In this document: one piece after another, positions 15,747 to 26,500 of the stretch
Layout of the letters: each line of letters begins with the position of its first letter
How positions within the stretch are numbered: the first letter of the stretch is position 1
Source: Ardenticatenaceae bacterium
GTDB taxonomy: Bacteria; Chloroflexota; Anaerolineae; Promineifilales; Promineifilaceae
Length of the DNA: 64,000 nucleotides
Direction of reading: 5' to 3'
NCBI GenBank assembly: GCA_011525915.1
Contig: WYBM01000098.1
Coordinates: 62,001-126,000, forward strand
The notes under the pieces: generated by a model
The model's database searches: none
Told to the model about the DNA's origin: nothing
The model's input: only the letters and a program-made list of their open reading frames with translations
Program-made: the position numbers and the translations under genes

Positions 15747-16880
15747 TTATCGGCCGAAGTGCATGGGCATAATGATGTGTATAAAATCACTGTCACCCAC
15801 TGGTTTGATCACCCCTGGTTCCATGGGGTTGGTTGTTTCCAACGCTACCTGGGGGGTGTCAATGACGTTGAGTACATCGGTCATGTACTTTACATTAAAG
15901 GCAATCTCAATAGGCTCCCCATCCACGGCGGCATCAATTTGGGCTACGTTGTCACCCGTTTCTGTGCTGGTGGCGGCGATAACGGCAAATGCGGGGGTGA
16001 TCTCGTCCCCGGGTTCCACTTTGACGCGAGCTGTATGGCTGGATTCACGAGCAAAAATTTCGGCTGTTTTGCATGCTTTACGAAACTCGGCCGTGCCCAT
16101 GACTGTGCGGGTGTTACAGCGCTTGGGCACAATGGGGCTGTAGTCAGGAAAGCTGCCATCAATGAGCTGTGACACCAGCACCACATTCTCCATATCAAAG
16201 ATGATCTGGTTGCGCCCTTCGGGTAAAGAAATGTAAAGTGCTTCATTGTCATCGCTGGCGATGCGGGCTAATTCATTCAGGGCACGGGCGGGGATCAGCA
16301 CGGCCGTGCGCTTTTCTACCTGGCCAGGAATATGCGCTGACTTCATAGAAAGGCGAAAGCCATCGGTGGCTACCATCAGCACCTGGCTGTCATCAAACGT
16401 AGTAGAGACGCCAGTGAGGGTAGGGCGGGTGTCATCGGTGGCCGCGGCCAGGGCTACCTGGGTGATCATCTGTTTAAAGACGGTCGTTTCCACCCGAATA
16501 CGGTTGTTTTGATCCGGTTTGGGCACAAGAGGGAATTCCTGGGCATCGATGCCCTTGATATTGGCCTCGGTGCGGGCACAGGTAATATGCAGGGTTTGGG
16601 TGCGCTCATTTAACAGCAGTTCAACCCGCTCCTGGGGTAGTTGGCTGACCAGATCGTTTAAGGTGCGTGCCGGGACGGTGATCGCCCCGTCTTCTTCGAC
16701 CTTGGCGCCAATCCAACAGGTGACGACAACTTCCAGATTGGTGGCTGAAAGCTTAAGACGGCCGTTGTCAGTCTCCAATAACACGTTGGCTAACACCGGT
16801 AACGTGGAGCGGGTGCTAACCGCTCGCCCGACAATATTTAACCCTTTGGCTAAATTCTCTTGTAAACAGGAGACTTTCAT
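15747..16880 (-). CDS. dnaN: DNA polymerase III beta subunit (sliding clamp)
   Basis: It is the ring-shaped processivity clamp that holds replicative polymerase on DNA. The 377-residue protein has three similar clamp domains. Recognisable segments are MKVSCLQENLAKGLNIVGRAV at the start, LPVLANVLLET, FKQMITQVALAAATDDTRPTLTGV (domain 2), VGDSDFIHIIMPMHFGR at the C-terminus and the hydrophobic partner-binding cleft region around it. I chose ATG 16880 because GAGAGGG lies just upstream; the frame extends 14 codons further without support. Unusually, no dnaA, recF or gyrB neighbours it, so the classic origin cluster is dispersed in this organism. Confidence 0.97.
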   Translation of the reverse strand: MKVSCLQENLAKGLNIVGRAVSTRSTLPVLANVLLETDNGRLKLSATNLEVVVTCWIGAKVEEDGAITVPARTLNDLVSQLPQERVELLLNERTQTLHITCARTEANIKGIDAQEFPLVPKPDQNNRIRVETTVFKQMITQVALAAATDDTRPTLTGVSTTFDDSQVLMVATDGFRLSMKSAHIPGQVEKRTAVLIPARALNELARIASDDNEALYISLPEGRNQIIFDMENVVLVSQLIDGSFPDYSPIVPKRCNTRTVMGTAEFRKACKTAEIFARESSHTARVKVEPGDEITPAFAVIAATSTETGDNVAQIDAAVDGEPIEIAFNVKYMTDVLNVIDTPQVALETTNPMEPGVIKPVGDSDFIHIIMPMHFGR

Positions 16881-17035
16881 AACCCTCTCTCCCTGGTAAA
16901 GTATTGTTGTATTACCCCGCACCCTAAGATAGGACTAGTATACCGGACGAAAGATGAAGTTGCAATATCCCATCACCGGTAATCTCAGGCTCGTGGTGCG
17001 CAGTTTTGGCTGGTTAACAAAATAATGCTGCTGGC

Positions 17036-17560
17036 TTACAAAGCGCGGTGCAAAATATGGTACGTCACGATGCTAAACGCCACGTGAACGTTAAGGGAGA
17101 GGCCTTTGCCGTACATAGGCAAAAAGACGGCCGTATGACATTCGGCCAGGGTAGCTTTGGTCACACCGTGGTCTTCGTGGCCTACCACCAGGCAGGTTTT
17201 CTGGGGATAATTGTAGGTGTGGTAGGGCACCGCCGATTCTGCCAATTCTACAGCGACCATATGGTACCCTTGAGCTTTCAGTTCCCGCACGGCCGTGACC
17301 GAGTCTTGTTCATAGCGCCAGGGGATGCGCAGCGTTTTAAAGCGAGCCACTTTGTCCATGGTAGCATTCGGTGGTGTCGGGGTGATGCCAGTCAACACCA
17401 GTTCGGTCAGCCCGGCGCCATCGGCCACACGAAAGATAGAGCCAACGTTGGCCGGATATTCTACGCTTTGCAGCAAGCCGACCAGATCAACATCTGGCCG
17501 ATGCTGCCGCCGGTAATCCCTTAAAAATCGTTTTAGTTCTGTACCGATGAGGGGCTTCAT
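17036..17560 (-). CDS. SPOUT (TrmH/SpoU) family RNA 2'-O-methyltransferase
   Basis: It transfers methyl from SAM to a ribose 2'-OH in tRNA or rRNA. The 174-residue protein carries the three SpoU motifs: NVGSIFRVADGAGL (motif 1), LVVGHEDHGVT (motif 2) and LPMYGKGLSLNVHVAFSIVTYH (motif 3), which form the trefoil knot. It lacks an N-terminal RNA-binding extension. The target nucleotide cannot be named with confidence. The start is ATG 17560 (MKPLIGTEL); the frame runs upstream into the preceding gene, but no good ribosome site supports that. It follows the NACHT gene by 43 bp on the same strand. Confidence 0.9.
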   Translation of the reverse strand: MKPLIGTELKRFLRDYRRQHRPDVDLVGLLQSVEYPANVGSIFRVADGAGLTELVLTGITPTPPNATMDKVARFKTLRIPWRYEQDSVTAVRELKAQGYHMVAVELAESAVPYHTYNYPQKTCLVVGHEDHGVTKATLAECHTAVFLPMYGKGLSLNVHVAFSIVTYHILHRAL

Positions 17561-17603
17561 GATAAAAGTATTCACTGTCCAGTAATCACTATTCAGCCGG
17601 TTT

Positions 17604-20075
17604 CTACTGACCGTAGGCCCGGTGCAGCGCGCACCACGCCTTAAAAGCGGCATCACGCACGGCCGTGGCTGCCTCGGCGTCACCAAATGTCGCTTGCAGT
17701 ACGGGCATAGCTTCTTTTGCCGGTAACTGGCCCAATAATTGTGCGGCCGCGGCTCTGATAGGTGCTTCTGTAGCCTCTTTAAAAACGAACATTACAAAGG
17801 CCACGGCTGCTTGCCCAGAAGGTACACGTTTGCCCTGGGCCAGGGCAATGCCTTCCAACCAGGCCTGGTCGGCGGCGCGTATGGGGTGCCAGGGCTGCGG
17901 CTGACGGCGGCGGCGAATGGTCTCAATAGCGCCGCTGGCGGCCGAGCGCACAAACCACTCCTTATCATTGCGCTCCATGTCAGCCAGCATGGGCTCTATC
18001 CAGGGTTCATCTAACAATGCCAGCCCGTGTACGGCCGCGCGCCGCACCTGGATGTCTTCGTCTTTCGCCGCTTCTTGCAAAATTTCAACGCCTGGCCCGG
18101 CATTATAAGCCAGCATTTCAGCAGTAAGCAGCCCTACTTCTTCATTGTCGCCGATGAGGGCGGTGACTAACGGCCGTTCCGTCAGGGCATTGTGCTGCAG
18201 CAGCGCCAGACCATAGAGGGCCGTGTAACGCACCACCAGGTCATCATCGGCCAGTCGTTCGGCCAGCAGGTTGACGACTTTATCATCATTGATTAAAGGC
18301 AGCACGGCCGTGCCCATTTGCCGGGAGAAAGGATCAGATCGGCTCAACAGCTGGTTCACAAAGGTGAGTAAGCCTTCTTCGCCTGTATAGGCCAGGGCGG
18401 CCATCGCCCGCAGACGCAGCACATCTGGAGTTTCTGGCTGGCGGGCCATCTGCCCCAGGTTGATCATCACCTGTCGCCGCCAATTGCCCTGGACTTCCGT
18501 CTGTGGCAGCCAGGAAGCTACCTGAAACCAGGCATCGTGGATAGGGTCGGCTTCCGCCGTGGGCAGCAGCAAAGCCGCCAGGCCGGTTGGGTCTGACTGG
18601 GCCGCGAACCAGGGCCATACACCCCGCCATTGGGCATCTGACAGCCTGGTGGCAATGACAGCCTGGCGGTCCGTATTCACCAGGCAGGAAGCTGTCAGGT
18701 AATCACGGAACAGGGTGCAGCGAAAACCAATGGTGCCGTTGCCCCAGCGCACAAACAAGCGGTTTTGGGCCAATGATTTACGCAGCCGGCCGACATGACC
18801 TTTATCTACCTCTTCCCCATTTGTGCCCGCCAGCGCCTCTGCCAGCCCAATAGCCCGTTCACCTGGCAGTGCCAACAGCTCCTTATCCATAAGGGCACAG
18901 GCGATCTCCTCCCAAAAAGCCAGCAGTTCGCCATCTGGGGGTGTCAGGGGCTCCTCTTTTTTACGAGGTTGGAAAAGAGCCAATGCAGCCGGCAGCAGCG
19001 CCGGCTGGAACCGTGGATTGGCGGCCGTTTCTGGGCCAGATAAGGCCACCAACCAGAGACGTAGGCTTGTTTCCAACGCCGTCTGGCCAGGCTGCCAGCA
19101 TGTGTCCAGCGGCGGCGGTGAGGGCAGGGCCAGCGCTTCCGCCCAACGGGCAATAACGGTTTGAACTTCACCAAGGCGCCAGGGTTGGATGATGGTATGG
19201 GTAAAGCCAAAGGGCAGCAAGTGACCATATCCCTGATGGGCGGTGGTGATAAAGATGCGAACTTTGCTATAGGTGGTCACAAACAATTTGAGCCAGGCCA
19301 GCATAGGCGGGCGTTGAGCCACAGGAAGTTCGGCCCAACCATCCAGCAGTAAGATGGCCTGTTCGGTGGCCAATTTGCGCCGTAACAGGTCTCCCACACC
19401 AGGGCTGGTGATGGGGCTGCTGCGTTTTTGCAGGGCGTTTGCCAGGGGGGCCACAGGGTCGGGCGCGGTTTCGGCTTTGGTGCTGCCTGCCCCTTCCGGC
19501 GTCATATCTGCCCAGTTGATTTCAGCCAGATGGAGGAAAACGGGAACAACGTCGGCAAAAGCCTTGTCAGGGCCGGTGGGCACGGCCGTGCTCAACCGGT
19601 GAGCCAGGTAGGCCAGTAGTGTTGTTTTGCCTGATCCGGCAGCCCCACTGATGATGACCCGACGGCCGTTTAACAGCAGTTGATTTAACGTGACGGTGGG
19701 CAGCACAGGCGCCCCAATGCGCCCGGCCAGTTCTGGCCACCACAAGGCCATTTGCACCGCACCGCGCTGCTGCTCTAGCATGGCATAGTCGTCAATAGGG
19801 GCTGTCAGCTTGGTGGGGACAAACACCTGGTCAAGCGTGGCCCACCCGGCGCCCAGGTGTTGGCTTTGCGCGTAGTCAGCTGTCTCTGCCTGAAAACGAA
19901 CTTCCACACCCGAGCGCATCCAGCTGATTCGCCCCTCCACCCAGCCCCGCCCACGTTTATACTGCCGCCGGAACGTTGGCAGCAGGCGTACAAACACATA
20001 CGCCAACCCCACCCCCAGGAGAAGACCAAGTAACAAAGAGGGTATATCAGGTCGCCAGTCGGTGTTGATTTGCAT
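17604..20075 (-). CDS. Membrane-anchored NACHT-type NTPase with C-terminal HEAT repeats
   Basis: This 823-residue protein has one N-terminal transmembrane helix (about 12-33), a basic linker, then a STAND/NACHT-like ATPase: Walker A SGAAGSGKTT (about 143-152), Walker B AILLLDGWAEL (about 240-250) with DGWAE replacing the usual DGLDE, and a sensor-like ITTAH. A helical region follows, then HEAT-like repeats from about 560 to the end (for example VRRAAVHGLALLDE, RAAAAQLLGQLPAKEAMPVL). Such proteins act as ligand-triggered switches in signalling, development or antiphage defence. No effector domain is visible and no defence genes adjoin, so the role stays open. A frame overlap with the RNA methylase reading is not real coding. 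Confidence 0.82.
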   Translation of the reverse strand: MQINTDWRPDIPSLLLGLLLGVGLAYVFVRLLPTFRRQYKRGRGWVEGRISWMRSGVEVRFQAETADYAQSQHLGAGWATLDQVFVPTKLTAPIDDYAMLEQQRGAVQMALWWPELAGRIGAPVLPTVTLNQLLLNGRRVIISGAAGSGKTTLLAYLAHRLSTAVPTGPDKAFADVVPVFLHLAEINWADMTPEGAGSTKAETAPDPVAPLANALQKRSSPITSPGVGDLLRRKLATEQAILLLDGWAELPVAQRPPMLAWLKLFVTTYSKVRIFITTAHQGYGHLLPFGFTHTIIQPWRLGEVQTVIARWAEALALPSPPPLDTCWQPGQTALETSLRLWLVALSGPETAANPRFQPALLPAALALFQPRKKEEPLTPPDGELLAFWEEIACALMDKELLALPGERAIGLAEALAGTNGEEVDKGHVGRLRKSLAQNRLFVRWGNGTIGFRCTLFRDYLTASCLVNTDRQAVIATRLSDAQWRGVWPWFAAQSDPTGLAALLLPTAEADPIHDAWFQVASWLPQTEVQGNWRRQVMINLGQMARQPETPDVLRLRAMAALAYTGEEGLLTFVNQLLSRSDPFSRQMGTAVLPLINDDKVVNLLAERLADDDLVVRYTALYGLALLQHNALTERPLVTALIGDNEEVGLLTAEMLAYNAGPGVEILQEAAKDEDIQVRRAAVHGLALLDEPWIEPMLADMERNDKEWFVRSAASGAIETIRRRRQPQPWHPIRAADQAWLEGIALAQGKRVPSGQAAVAFVMFVFKEATEAPIRAAAAQLLGQLPAKEAMPVLQATFGDAEAATAVRDAAFKAWCALHRAYGQ

Positions 20076-20146
20076 AGGGGTTCGTCTTCAATAGGTTTGT
20101 TTGCTAGTGGTTGCCCCTGATTATAACATCGTGGTTAGCCTGTTCG

Positions 20147-23100
20147 TCAAGGAACTCGGTAAATAAGGGGCAAGAGAAGGCGATACGTGACCTGGGTGTC
20201 GGCCACGGCCGTCAGGTTAGCAACCGGTCCATTGCTGGTCACGGTCACGATGTTGCTCAATAGGGTGTTGGCGGGGGCGGTTACGTACACCTGGTAAGTG
20301 AAGATGTGTGCCGAACGGCCACCCACAATAGCCGGGTCTAGCCGTAGCATGGTATGGTTGGTAGGTGGCGCGCCCACTGGACTCGAAGCCAGGCAAGCTG
20401 AATCGGGGCAGGGAGCGTGGGCAATGGTCAGGCCTTCGCTGCCTGCCGTATTTTCTACGCCGATGGTATACCCATGGGCCAACAAGCCGGCAGGGTCGGC
20501 GATATGGTCATAGAGGAAGTAGATGCGGCCGTTTTCGCTCGCCTTACCGTCTAAAGGAATGGCGATGGCATGGCGGCTGGTTTGCAGGGGAGCGCCCCAT
20601 TGGCCAACATCATGCCAGTTGGCATACAGTACCGTTTCTCCGGGCAGCCAACCGTCTACGTAGGCCACGTACCAGGCGCCACTGCTGCTGGGGTCTAAAT
20701 CGCGCCACAGCCCGGCAATAACGTGGTTAAGCGGCTGTGGCTGGGGAAATCGTTGAGGGCAGGGGTGGCAGCCGCTTTCCAGGTTGGCCTCTGGCCCCAA
20801 CAACACGCCATTTGAAGAGACACTTAATGTTGATAGGGGCTCATCGTAGAAGGTAATGGTGTCTGGCGACAGGTCAATCTCCACGGCCGTGTCATCACAG
20901 TCAGGGAAAAAATCGCACAAATTAGGGGGTGTGGGTTCCAGATCGCCCAGGTTAAGGTAAGGCAAGGGAGGGTATACGGCCGTGCTGCGGTACCCACGTG
21001 TGCCCGGCCCAAGGCTGCCCTGCCATGTCAGCAGGTGTTGTTGTGGATCATACACCAGACCCCCAGTGGCTGACCCAGGTACATAGCTCATCCCTATGGG
21101 CAGTGTATCTGTCAGGGTAAAGGTATGCGTGAAGGCATCCAGGTTGTCCAGCCGTATTTCATAGGTGAGGGTCTGGCCGGGCGCGGCAAAGGTAGGGCCT
21201 GTTTTGGCCAGCGCCCCAGGGGCATTGGTGGTTGCCTTTTGCACAGCCACCGGCAGGTGCAGTGTTGGCTGCCCGGCCGCCGTCAGCCGAATCTCGCCAA
21301 AACCCCATCCCTGCCCGGTAAAAAATGAGGTCACATCAGCCGTGATGGTAACGGTTTGTATGTCACCAGGAGTGATGGTGAACTGGGCCGGGCTGATGGC
21401 CAGGGGAAGATCGGCAGGAGTTACGGCCGTGACTGACCAGGCGACGGGTGTGTCCAAGGTGCTGCGCACAATACGCGTCCAGGTACAGCTCTGAAAGCAG
21501 GCGGACGCTACCAGGGCGGGCAGGTTCAGGGTTTCCAGGTTGCCGGTTGCCGCCGCCTGGTAATGGGCCAGGGTTTCATCTAAGACCAGCCCGGCGCGAG
21601 CCGCAGCGGTCAGGTTTAGGCGGCCCGCACCGCCAGTGAATGGATTGGCTGCCGTGAAGCCGTCAGGCAGCCGGAGGGGTGTGGTGACGGCCGTCATGGA
21701 TAATGCTGACCGGATTTCATCCGGTGACCAGTCAGGGTGAATGGCTTGCAGCAGCACGGCCGCTCCGGCCAGGTGCGCAGCGGCTGGTGAGGCTCCGCTT
21801 TCCACGGCATATTCTGGGGGGCTAATGGGCAAGGTAGATTTGGTAGCAGCCCAGATGTCTATACCCGGAGCCACCACGTCTGGTTTGAGAATATTTTTGC
21901 CTGGCAGCATGGTGGGATTAAACCCGGCCAGGATGTCTGCGGCGGCGGAATGATCGGTCACGGCCGTGGCGGTGATGGCGGCCGCGTGGTTTTGCCCGGC
22001 CATCAGCCATGTTTTGAGCACAAGCCCGTCAGCATATGATATATGAGTGGCGGGTAAGCCATAGGCCGCCGTGGTGATGACGATTTTATAGGCGGAGGGC
22101 GCAACCCAAACCAGGCCGCCCGCGCCACCCGCACGGGCATTGGCCCCCTGGCTAAGCGGGTCGGTGGTGCCGCCGTCACAGACAACAATTTCGCCACCTG
22201 TCCAGGTGTTGGTGGGAAACGGCAGGGCGCAGTTAGCGTCACCAAAATCACCGGCGTAGACGATGGGTGCCGGGCCATAGGCGGGGGTCAGTCCTGTGCC
22301 GACGATGGCCGGCAGTGTGTTTTGGTCACTGGTTAAATCAACCAGCGTGCTGGCAAACGTGCGGTTGTGTGTGCTGGCCACGGCCGTCATGACCCAGGGG
22401 CCCTGATGTTGCATCAGGGCCGAGTTTATGCCTCCGGCGGCGGCCACAAAAATCCCGGCCTCGTTGGCAGCCAACAAGGCCAGCTCAACCGGGTCATGGT
22501 AAGGTTCTTGCCCGCCGGAAATGGCAAACACCAGGGTGTTTACGCCATCAGCTGCGGCCTGATCAATAGCCGCCAACAAGCTGCTGGTAAAACAAACGGC
22601 CGTGCAGGCGTCATAGATGATCAGGTTAGCATGGGGGGCGACGCCGGAAAGAACATCTTGGTAAGTAAAACCAGCGGGGTTAGTAAGGGTGCCACTGACC
22701 ACATTACCGGCCACAATGCTGGCGACGTGACTGCCATGTCCGTGGTTATCTTCTGGCCCATCGGCAAAGTTCCAGGCACCAATGAGCTTGTCATTGCAGG
22801 TAAAGGCCGGATCGTATTGGCTGCTGTTGGGGTCACAAACCCCGGTGTATTGACCATTCCCCCAGGGGTTTTGATGGTTGTAGCCATCGCCACCAATATC
22901 GGCAAATGAAGGGTGGTCGGCGTTAACGCCGGTATCAATAACACCTACAATGACTCCTTCGCCACGGCTGGCCAGGCCGGCGCTGCCATTCCAGATGGAG
23001 GGCGCCCCAATCCAGGCCGGCCCGGCATCGCTGAGCAGGGTATGTTCTCTGTCTGGGTAGACAGCTTTCACCTGGGGCAGCCTGGCTATCTGGTTTAATT

Positions 23101-23395
23101 CTGTCCCAGAGAGTTCTAACACCAGACCGGTAAAAGCGTGTTGGTATTGCAGCAAGGGAACGGCCGGGCGGTGAAGCACGGCCGTGGCCTGTGCTAAAAA
23201 TCCTGCATACTCTTGGTCATGAAGCTGGATGATGGTGCGGGCGGGGGGGATGATAAGGGTGGGGAGGGAGGGAGGGACGGCCGTGGTGTGCCCCTGACGT
23301 TGCTCCGGTGGTTTGGCGTCGGCGCCACCCACAATCATGGTCAGACATAAGCCGGACACGATCAACCAAAATAGGTGTTTATAAGGTGACGTCAT
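20147..23395 (-). CDS. Secreted subtilisin-like serine protease with PA insert and DUF11-like domain
   Basis: This is an extracellular S8 peptidase of about 1080 residues. It has a signal peptide (hydrophobic 8-24), an inhibitor-like propeptide, then the catalytic triad: GVIDTGVNADHP (Asp), GHGSHVASIVAG (His) and SGASPAAAHLAG (Ser). The last departs from the usual SGTSMASPHVAG but keeps the serine. A protease-associated domain lies between His and Ser (PAPIVYAGDFGD to VVCDGG). Beyond the catalytic domain come a fibronectin-like strand region, a DUF11-like segment (APGQTLTYEIRLDN, LPIGMSYVPGSA) and a Cys-containing beta domain. I place the start at ATG 23395 because a terminator hairpin occupies the longer frame's start. 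It is paralogous to the next gene. Confidence 0.9.
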   Translation of the reverse strand: MTSPYKHLFWLIVSGLCLTMIVGGADAKPPEQRQGHTTAVPPSLPTLIIPPARTIIQLHDQEYAGFLAQATAVLHRPAVPLLQYQHAFTGLVLELSGTELNQIARLPQVKAVYPDREHTLLSDAGPAWIGAPSIWNGSAGLASRGEGVIVGVIDTGVNADHPSFADIGGDGYNHQNPWGNGQYTGVCDPNSSQYDPAFTCNDKLIGAWNFADGPEDNHGHGSHVASIVAGNVVSGTLTNPAGFTYQDVLSGVAPHANLIIYDACTAVCFTSSLLAAIDQAAADGVNTLVFAISGGQEPYHDPVELALLAANEAGIFVAAAGGINSALMQHQGPWVMTAVASTHNRTFASTLVDLTSDQNTLPAIVGTGLTPAYGPAPIVYAGDFGDANCALPFPTNTWTGGEIVVCDGGTTDPLSQGANARAGGAGGLVWVAPSAYKIVITTAAYGLPATHISYADGLVLKTWLMAGQNHAAAITATAVTDHSAAADILAGFNPTMLPGKNILKPDVVAPGIDIWAATKSTLPISPPEYAVESGASPAAAHLAGAAVLLQAIHPDWSPDEIRSALSMTAVTTPLRLPDGFTAANPFTGGAGRLNLTAAARAGLVLDETLAHYQAAATGNLETLNLPALVASACFQSCTWTRIVRSTLDTPVAWSVTAVTPADLPLAISPAQFTITPGDIQTVTITADVTSFFTGQGWGFGEIRLTAAGQPTLHLPVAVQKATTNAPGALAKTGPTFAAPGQTLTYEIRLDNLDAFTHTFTLTDTLPIGMSYVPGSATGGLVYDPQQHLLTWQGSLGPGTRGYRSTAVYPPLPYLNLGDLEPTPPNLCDFFPDCDDTAVEIDLSPDTITFYDEPLSTLSVSSNGVLLGPEANLESGCHPCPQRFPQPQPLNHVIAGLWRDLDPSSSGAWYVAYVDGWLPGETVLYANWHDVGQWGAPLQTSRHAIAIPLDGKASENGRIYFLYDHIADPAGLLAHGYTIGVENTAGSEGLTIAHAPCPDSACLASSPVGAPPTNHTMLRLDPAIVGGRSAHIFTYQVYVTAPANTLLSNIVTVTSNGPVANLTAVADTQVTYRLLLPLIYRVP

Positions 23396-23425
23396 AAGAT
23401 AGCTTTGTTCATATGTTAAGAATGA

Positions 23426-23461
23426 AAAATCGTGGGTGATTGTACAACCACCCACGATTTT
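23426..23461 (-). terminator. Rho-independent terminator between the two protease genes
   Basis: AAAATCGTGGGTG (23426-23438) pairs perfectly with CACCCACGATTTT (23449-23461) around a 10-nt loop. On the minus strand the second arm ends in TTTT and continues TCATTCTT. It ends the upstream 1588-residue protease gene and lies before the MTSPYK start of the next one, so the two are separately transcribed. Confidence 0.85.
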
Positions 23462-23517
23462 ACCTTAAACTTTACGTTAGAAAACTTTCAAACGTAAAGC
23501 CAGATTGCTGAAACCTT

Positions 23518-26500
23518 TTACGGAACGGCAATCAATGAGATGTCGTCATAGAATACAGACGTGGCGCCATTGGCAAACAGGTCTACGGCGCCGATGTTGG
23601 CTGCGCCACTACCGCTGACTTCATTTGTCCATGTACCACTGTACAACAATTGGTTATTGTAGTAGAAATCTTGGGTATCCAGATCAAGGTCAATTTCTAC
23701 ACGGATGGGCACCCATTGACCGGTAACCATGGGCAACGTACCACCAGAAGCTCCATCATTGGAGACCAGGCCGGTCCCACTGTTGAAGTTTACCTGGGTA
23801 GACCAGTTTTTAGTGCCACCATCGCTGTAAGTGTTAAGCAAGATAAAGTACGTCGTACCACTAAAGCCAGAGGGGATATACTGCCAGGCAGTATAGACCC
23901 ATTGCCCTGTGGTGGCGCCGCTGTACTCGTGCACCAGGTCAGCGTCGACCATAATGTCTACGGAGTTGGGGGCGCTTCGCGCCTGAGCACTGCTGGTCAG
24001 TGCTCCGGCTGAGGGAGCATTGTCCCAGCCTTTCCACCCACCCTGGCCATGCATCTGGCTGCCCGTAGCGTAAGAGTCAAAACTGTCAGACCAGGTTGCC
24101 GGCGCAACCGTCATAGACACGGGAACTTCTACCAGAGGGGTAACAGGATCGTCGCTGTCAATGCACAAAGTTCCTGTGTACACGCCAGTTGCCAGGCCGG
24201 TGGAATCGAAGGTCACGTCAACTGCACTGCTTGTGCCGGCCGCCGTGGAGCCGCTCGTGGGGGATACACTTAGCCAAGGCAAATCGCTGGGGAAAGTACA
24301 CCCACCACCGCCTGTGCCGCCTACGATACCTTCGATAATGAAGGGGAAGCCTTGTTGGGTAAATGAGCCGCTGTCGTCCGCTGGCGCCCAGGCGCCCGTA
24401 AATTGAAGACCATTACCAGTGGTTAATACACCGTTGACGGTAATGGGAGGGGCCCACGGGCCTGAAGCAAGCGAACCATCTGTCTGCCAATCGAGCCAGT
24501 AAGTACCAGCGGGCAGATAAAACCCGCCTAGATCAGCAACATTGGCCATGATGGGGCGCGTTGTTCCCCCACTGGAAGTTTCAGTAACACGATAAATGTT
24601 CGACCAGGCAGTAGAGGCCATAATATTGGTTGATGTATCACCAAAGACCACACTGGAACCGGGATCGCCTGGAGGGCCGTTCCAAATTCGCAAGTTCACG
24701 GCCGTTATGGTTGAACTGGTAGACGAACCTGTCTGGTAGGCAAAAAAGGTGATGTCATCCACTGTCCAGCCACTCGGGTCGGAGACGGTGAAGTCATCGG
24801 CGATACGATTGCTATTAACTAACTGGTGCCCAAAACCAAGCGTATTCATGCCTAAGGTGACGCTTTGCAATTGTGACTCATCCGCACCACCGGCACCGCA
24901 GCCGGCGCAGTTTACGAGCGGACCATTGTCATAGAGCACCACTTCAGGCCAGTCGAAAACAGGGGCGTTGACAGCGGGCATAGAGCCGGCGCTGGACACG
25001 GCCGTACCTACCTCTTCGCTTCGTGAGGCGGCATCTCCGGTGGCCATGGGTGTATAACTGCTTAGCAACCCTGATGCTTCGTCAATGGACCAATTCAAAT
25101 TGCCACCGCCGACGTTGCTGATGGTTAACGTATGTATGATCTGGGTATCGGTTGGCACGGTGGTATCTATAACTGCCGGCGCAACCATGATAACCGGGTC
25201 AAGGCCCACACGTATCAGGTTCACCAGGTAAGTGCCCAGATTGCCGGCATTGCCCGCATCTGTGCCCAGCGTGAAGGCGCCATACCAGCGATCGCCCTGA
25301 GTCATGGCCTGGTTCCAGGAAATTGTAGCCGTGAAGACGTCACCGGCGTTGACCATGGTGGGGCCTGTCACCGTCATATTGCCAGCATCCACTGCATCTA
25401 GCACCGCATAAGAAAGCGTGACATTATCAGGCGGGGAACCGGATTCGTTCCAGTTCTGTACCAGGATCCACCAGGTGCCTGTGGCAATATCGCCCGGGTT
25501 TTCAATCTTACAGACTTCGTCGGCCGTTCCTGATGTACTGGAACAGACTTCAGTGGCCGCACTGGGTGTATCCCCCGTACCCACGAACAGGTCCATATCT
25601 GGCGCTTCAGAGTCAAACGTCTCGGCCACCAGCAGCAGGTCACCCGCGGCTACGGTAGTAGTCACAAAGAACGTAGTGCCATCATTCAGATTGTCATACG
25701 GATCATCATTGGTAGGGTCTTCACTGAGTTGTCGGGTATCAAGGGTACCTTCAACCAAGCCAAAGGGTTCCGAGGTAAAGTCTGTAATATCTAGATCACA
25801 GCTCGTGGTTACGTCCCATGAATCATTGTCTTCGGTGGTAACAATGTTTAATTTGCCCAATTGGCAAGTGGGAGAAGCCGGGTAGATGGCTAAGGGGAAG
25901 TGAGCTACCGGATATTCCTCATGTGTCGCTGGTATGGTTGGCGTATTCACCTGAGTTGGCTGATTATCCCCAGCACCCGAAGCGCTCCTGAATATAATCG
26001 GCAAGTAGATATCATACCCGGTGAAGGGGACCAGCCTTATCTCGCCAAAGACCCAGGCGGTGTCTGGTGTGGCTGCAGAAACGTCGGCCGTTACGGTGAT
26101 CGTTTGCGTTTCTCCAGGAGCCAGTTCAAAGCTGGCCGGGCTTACACTTACGGTAACATCGGGAGGTGATGTAACTTCCGCATTCCAGGTTACAGTGACG
26201 CTGGCTGAACTTTTAACCACACGTGTCCAACTGCAGGAGATAAAACACTGGCTGTTCCCAAAGCTGGCCAGGTTCAGGGCTTTGGGGTCGCCACCTATGC
26301 TGGGATCGGCTGCCCAATAGTTAGCTGTTGATTCGTCTAGAAGCAAAGCAGCCCGCCCGGCATTGTTGAGGTCTACCCGGCCAGAACCGGTGTCAAAGGG
26401 ATCAGCGGGTGTCTCGTCTTCTTGAAGTACGTCTGTCCAGGCTGTGGTCATAAGGGCAGATTGTACTTCAGCAGGTGTCCAGTCTGGATGCAGCGCCATG

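Noticed and set aside
15666-16172. Two overlapping plus-strand frames of 166-168 codons
   Set aside because: They are antisense to dnaN and cross the hairpin after it; neither has a ribosome site or plausible product.
22367-22909. A 180-codon plus-strand frame
   Set aside because: It lies antisense within the subtilase gene, which has a complete catalytic triad and normal composition; the long frame follows from GC-rich codons on the other strand.
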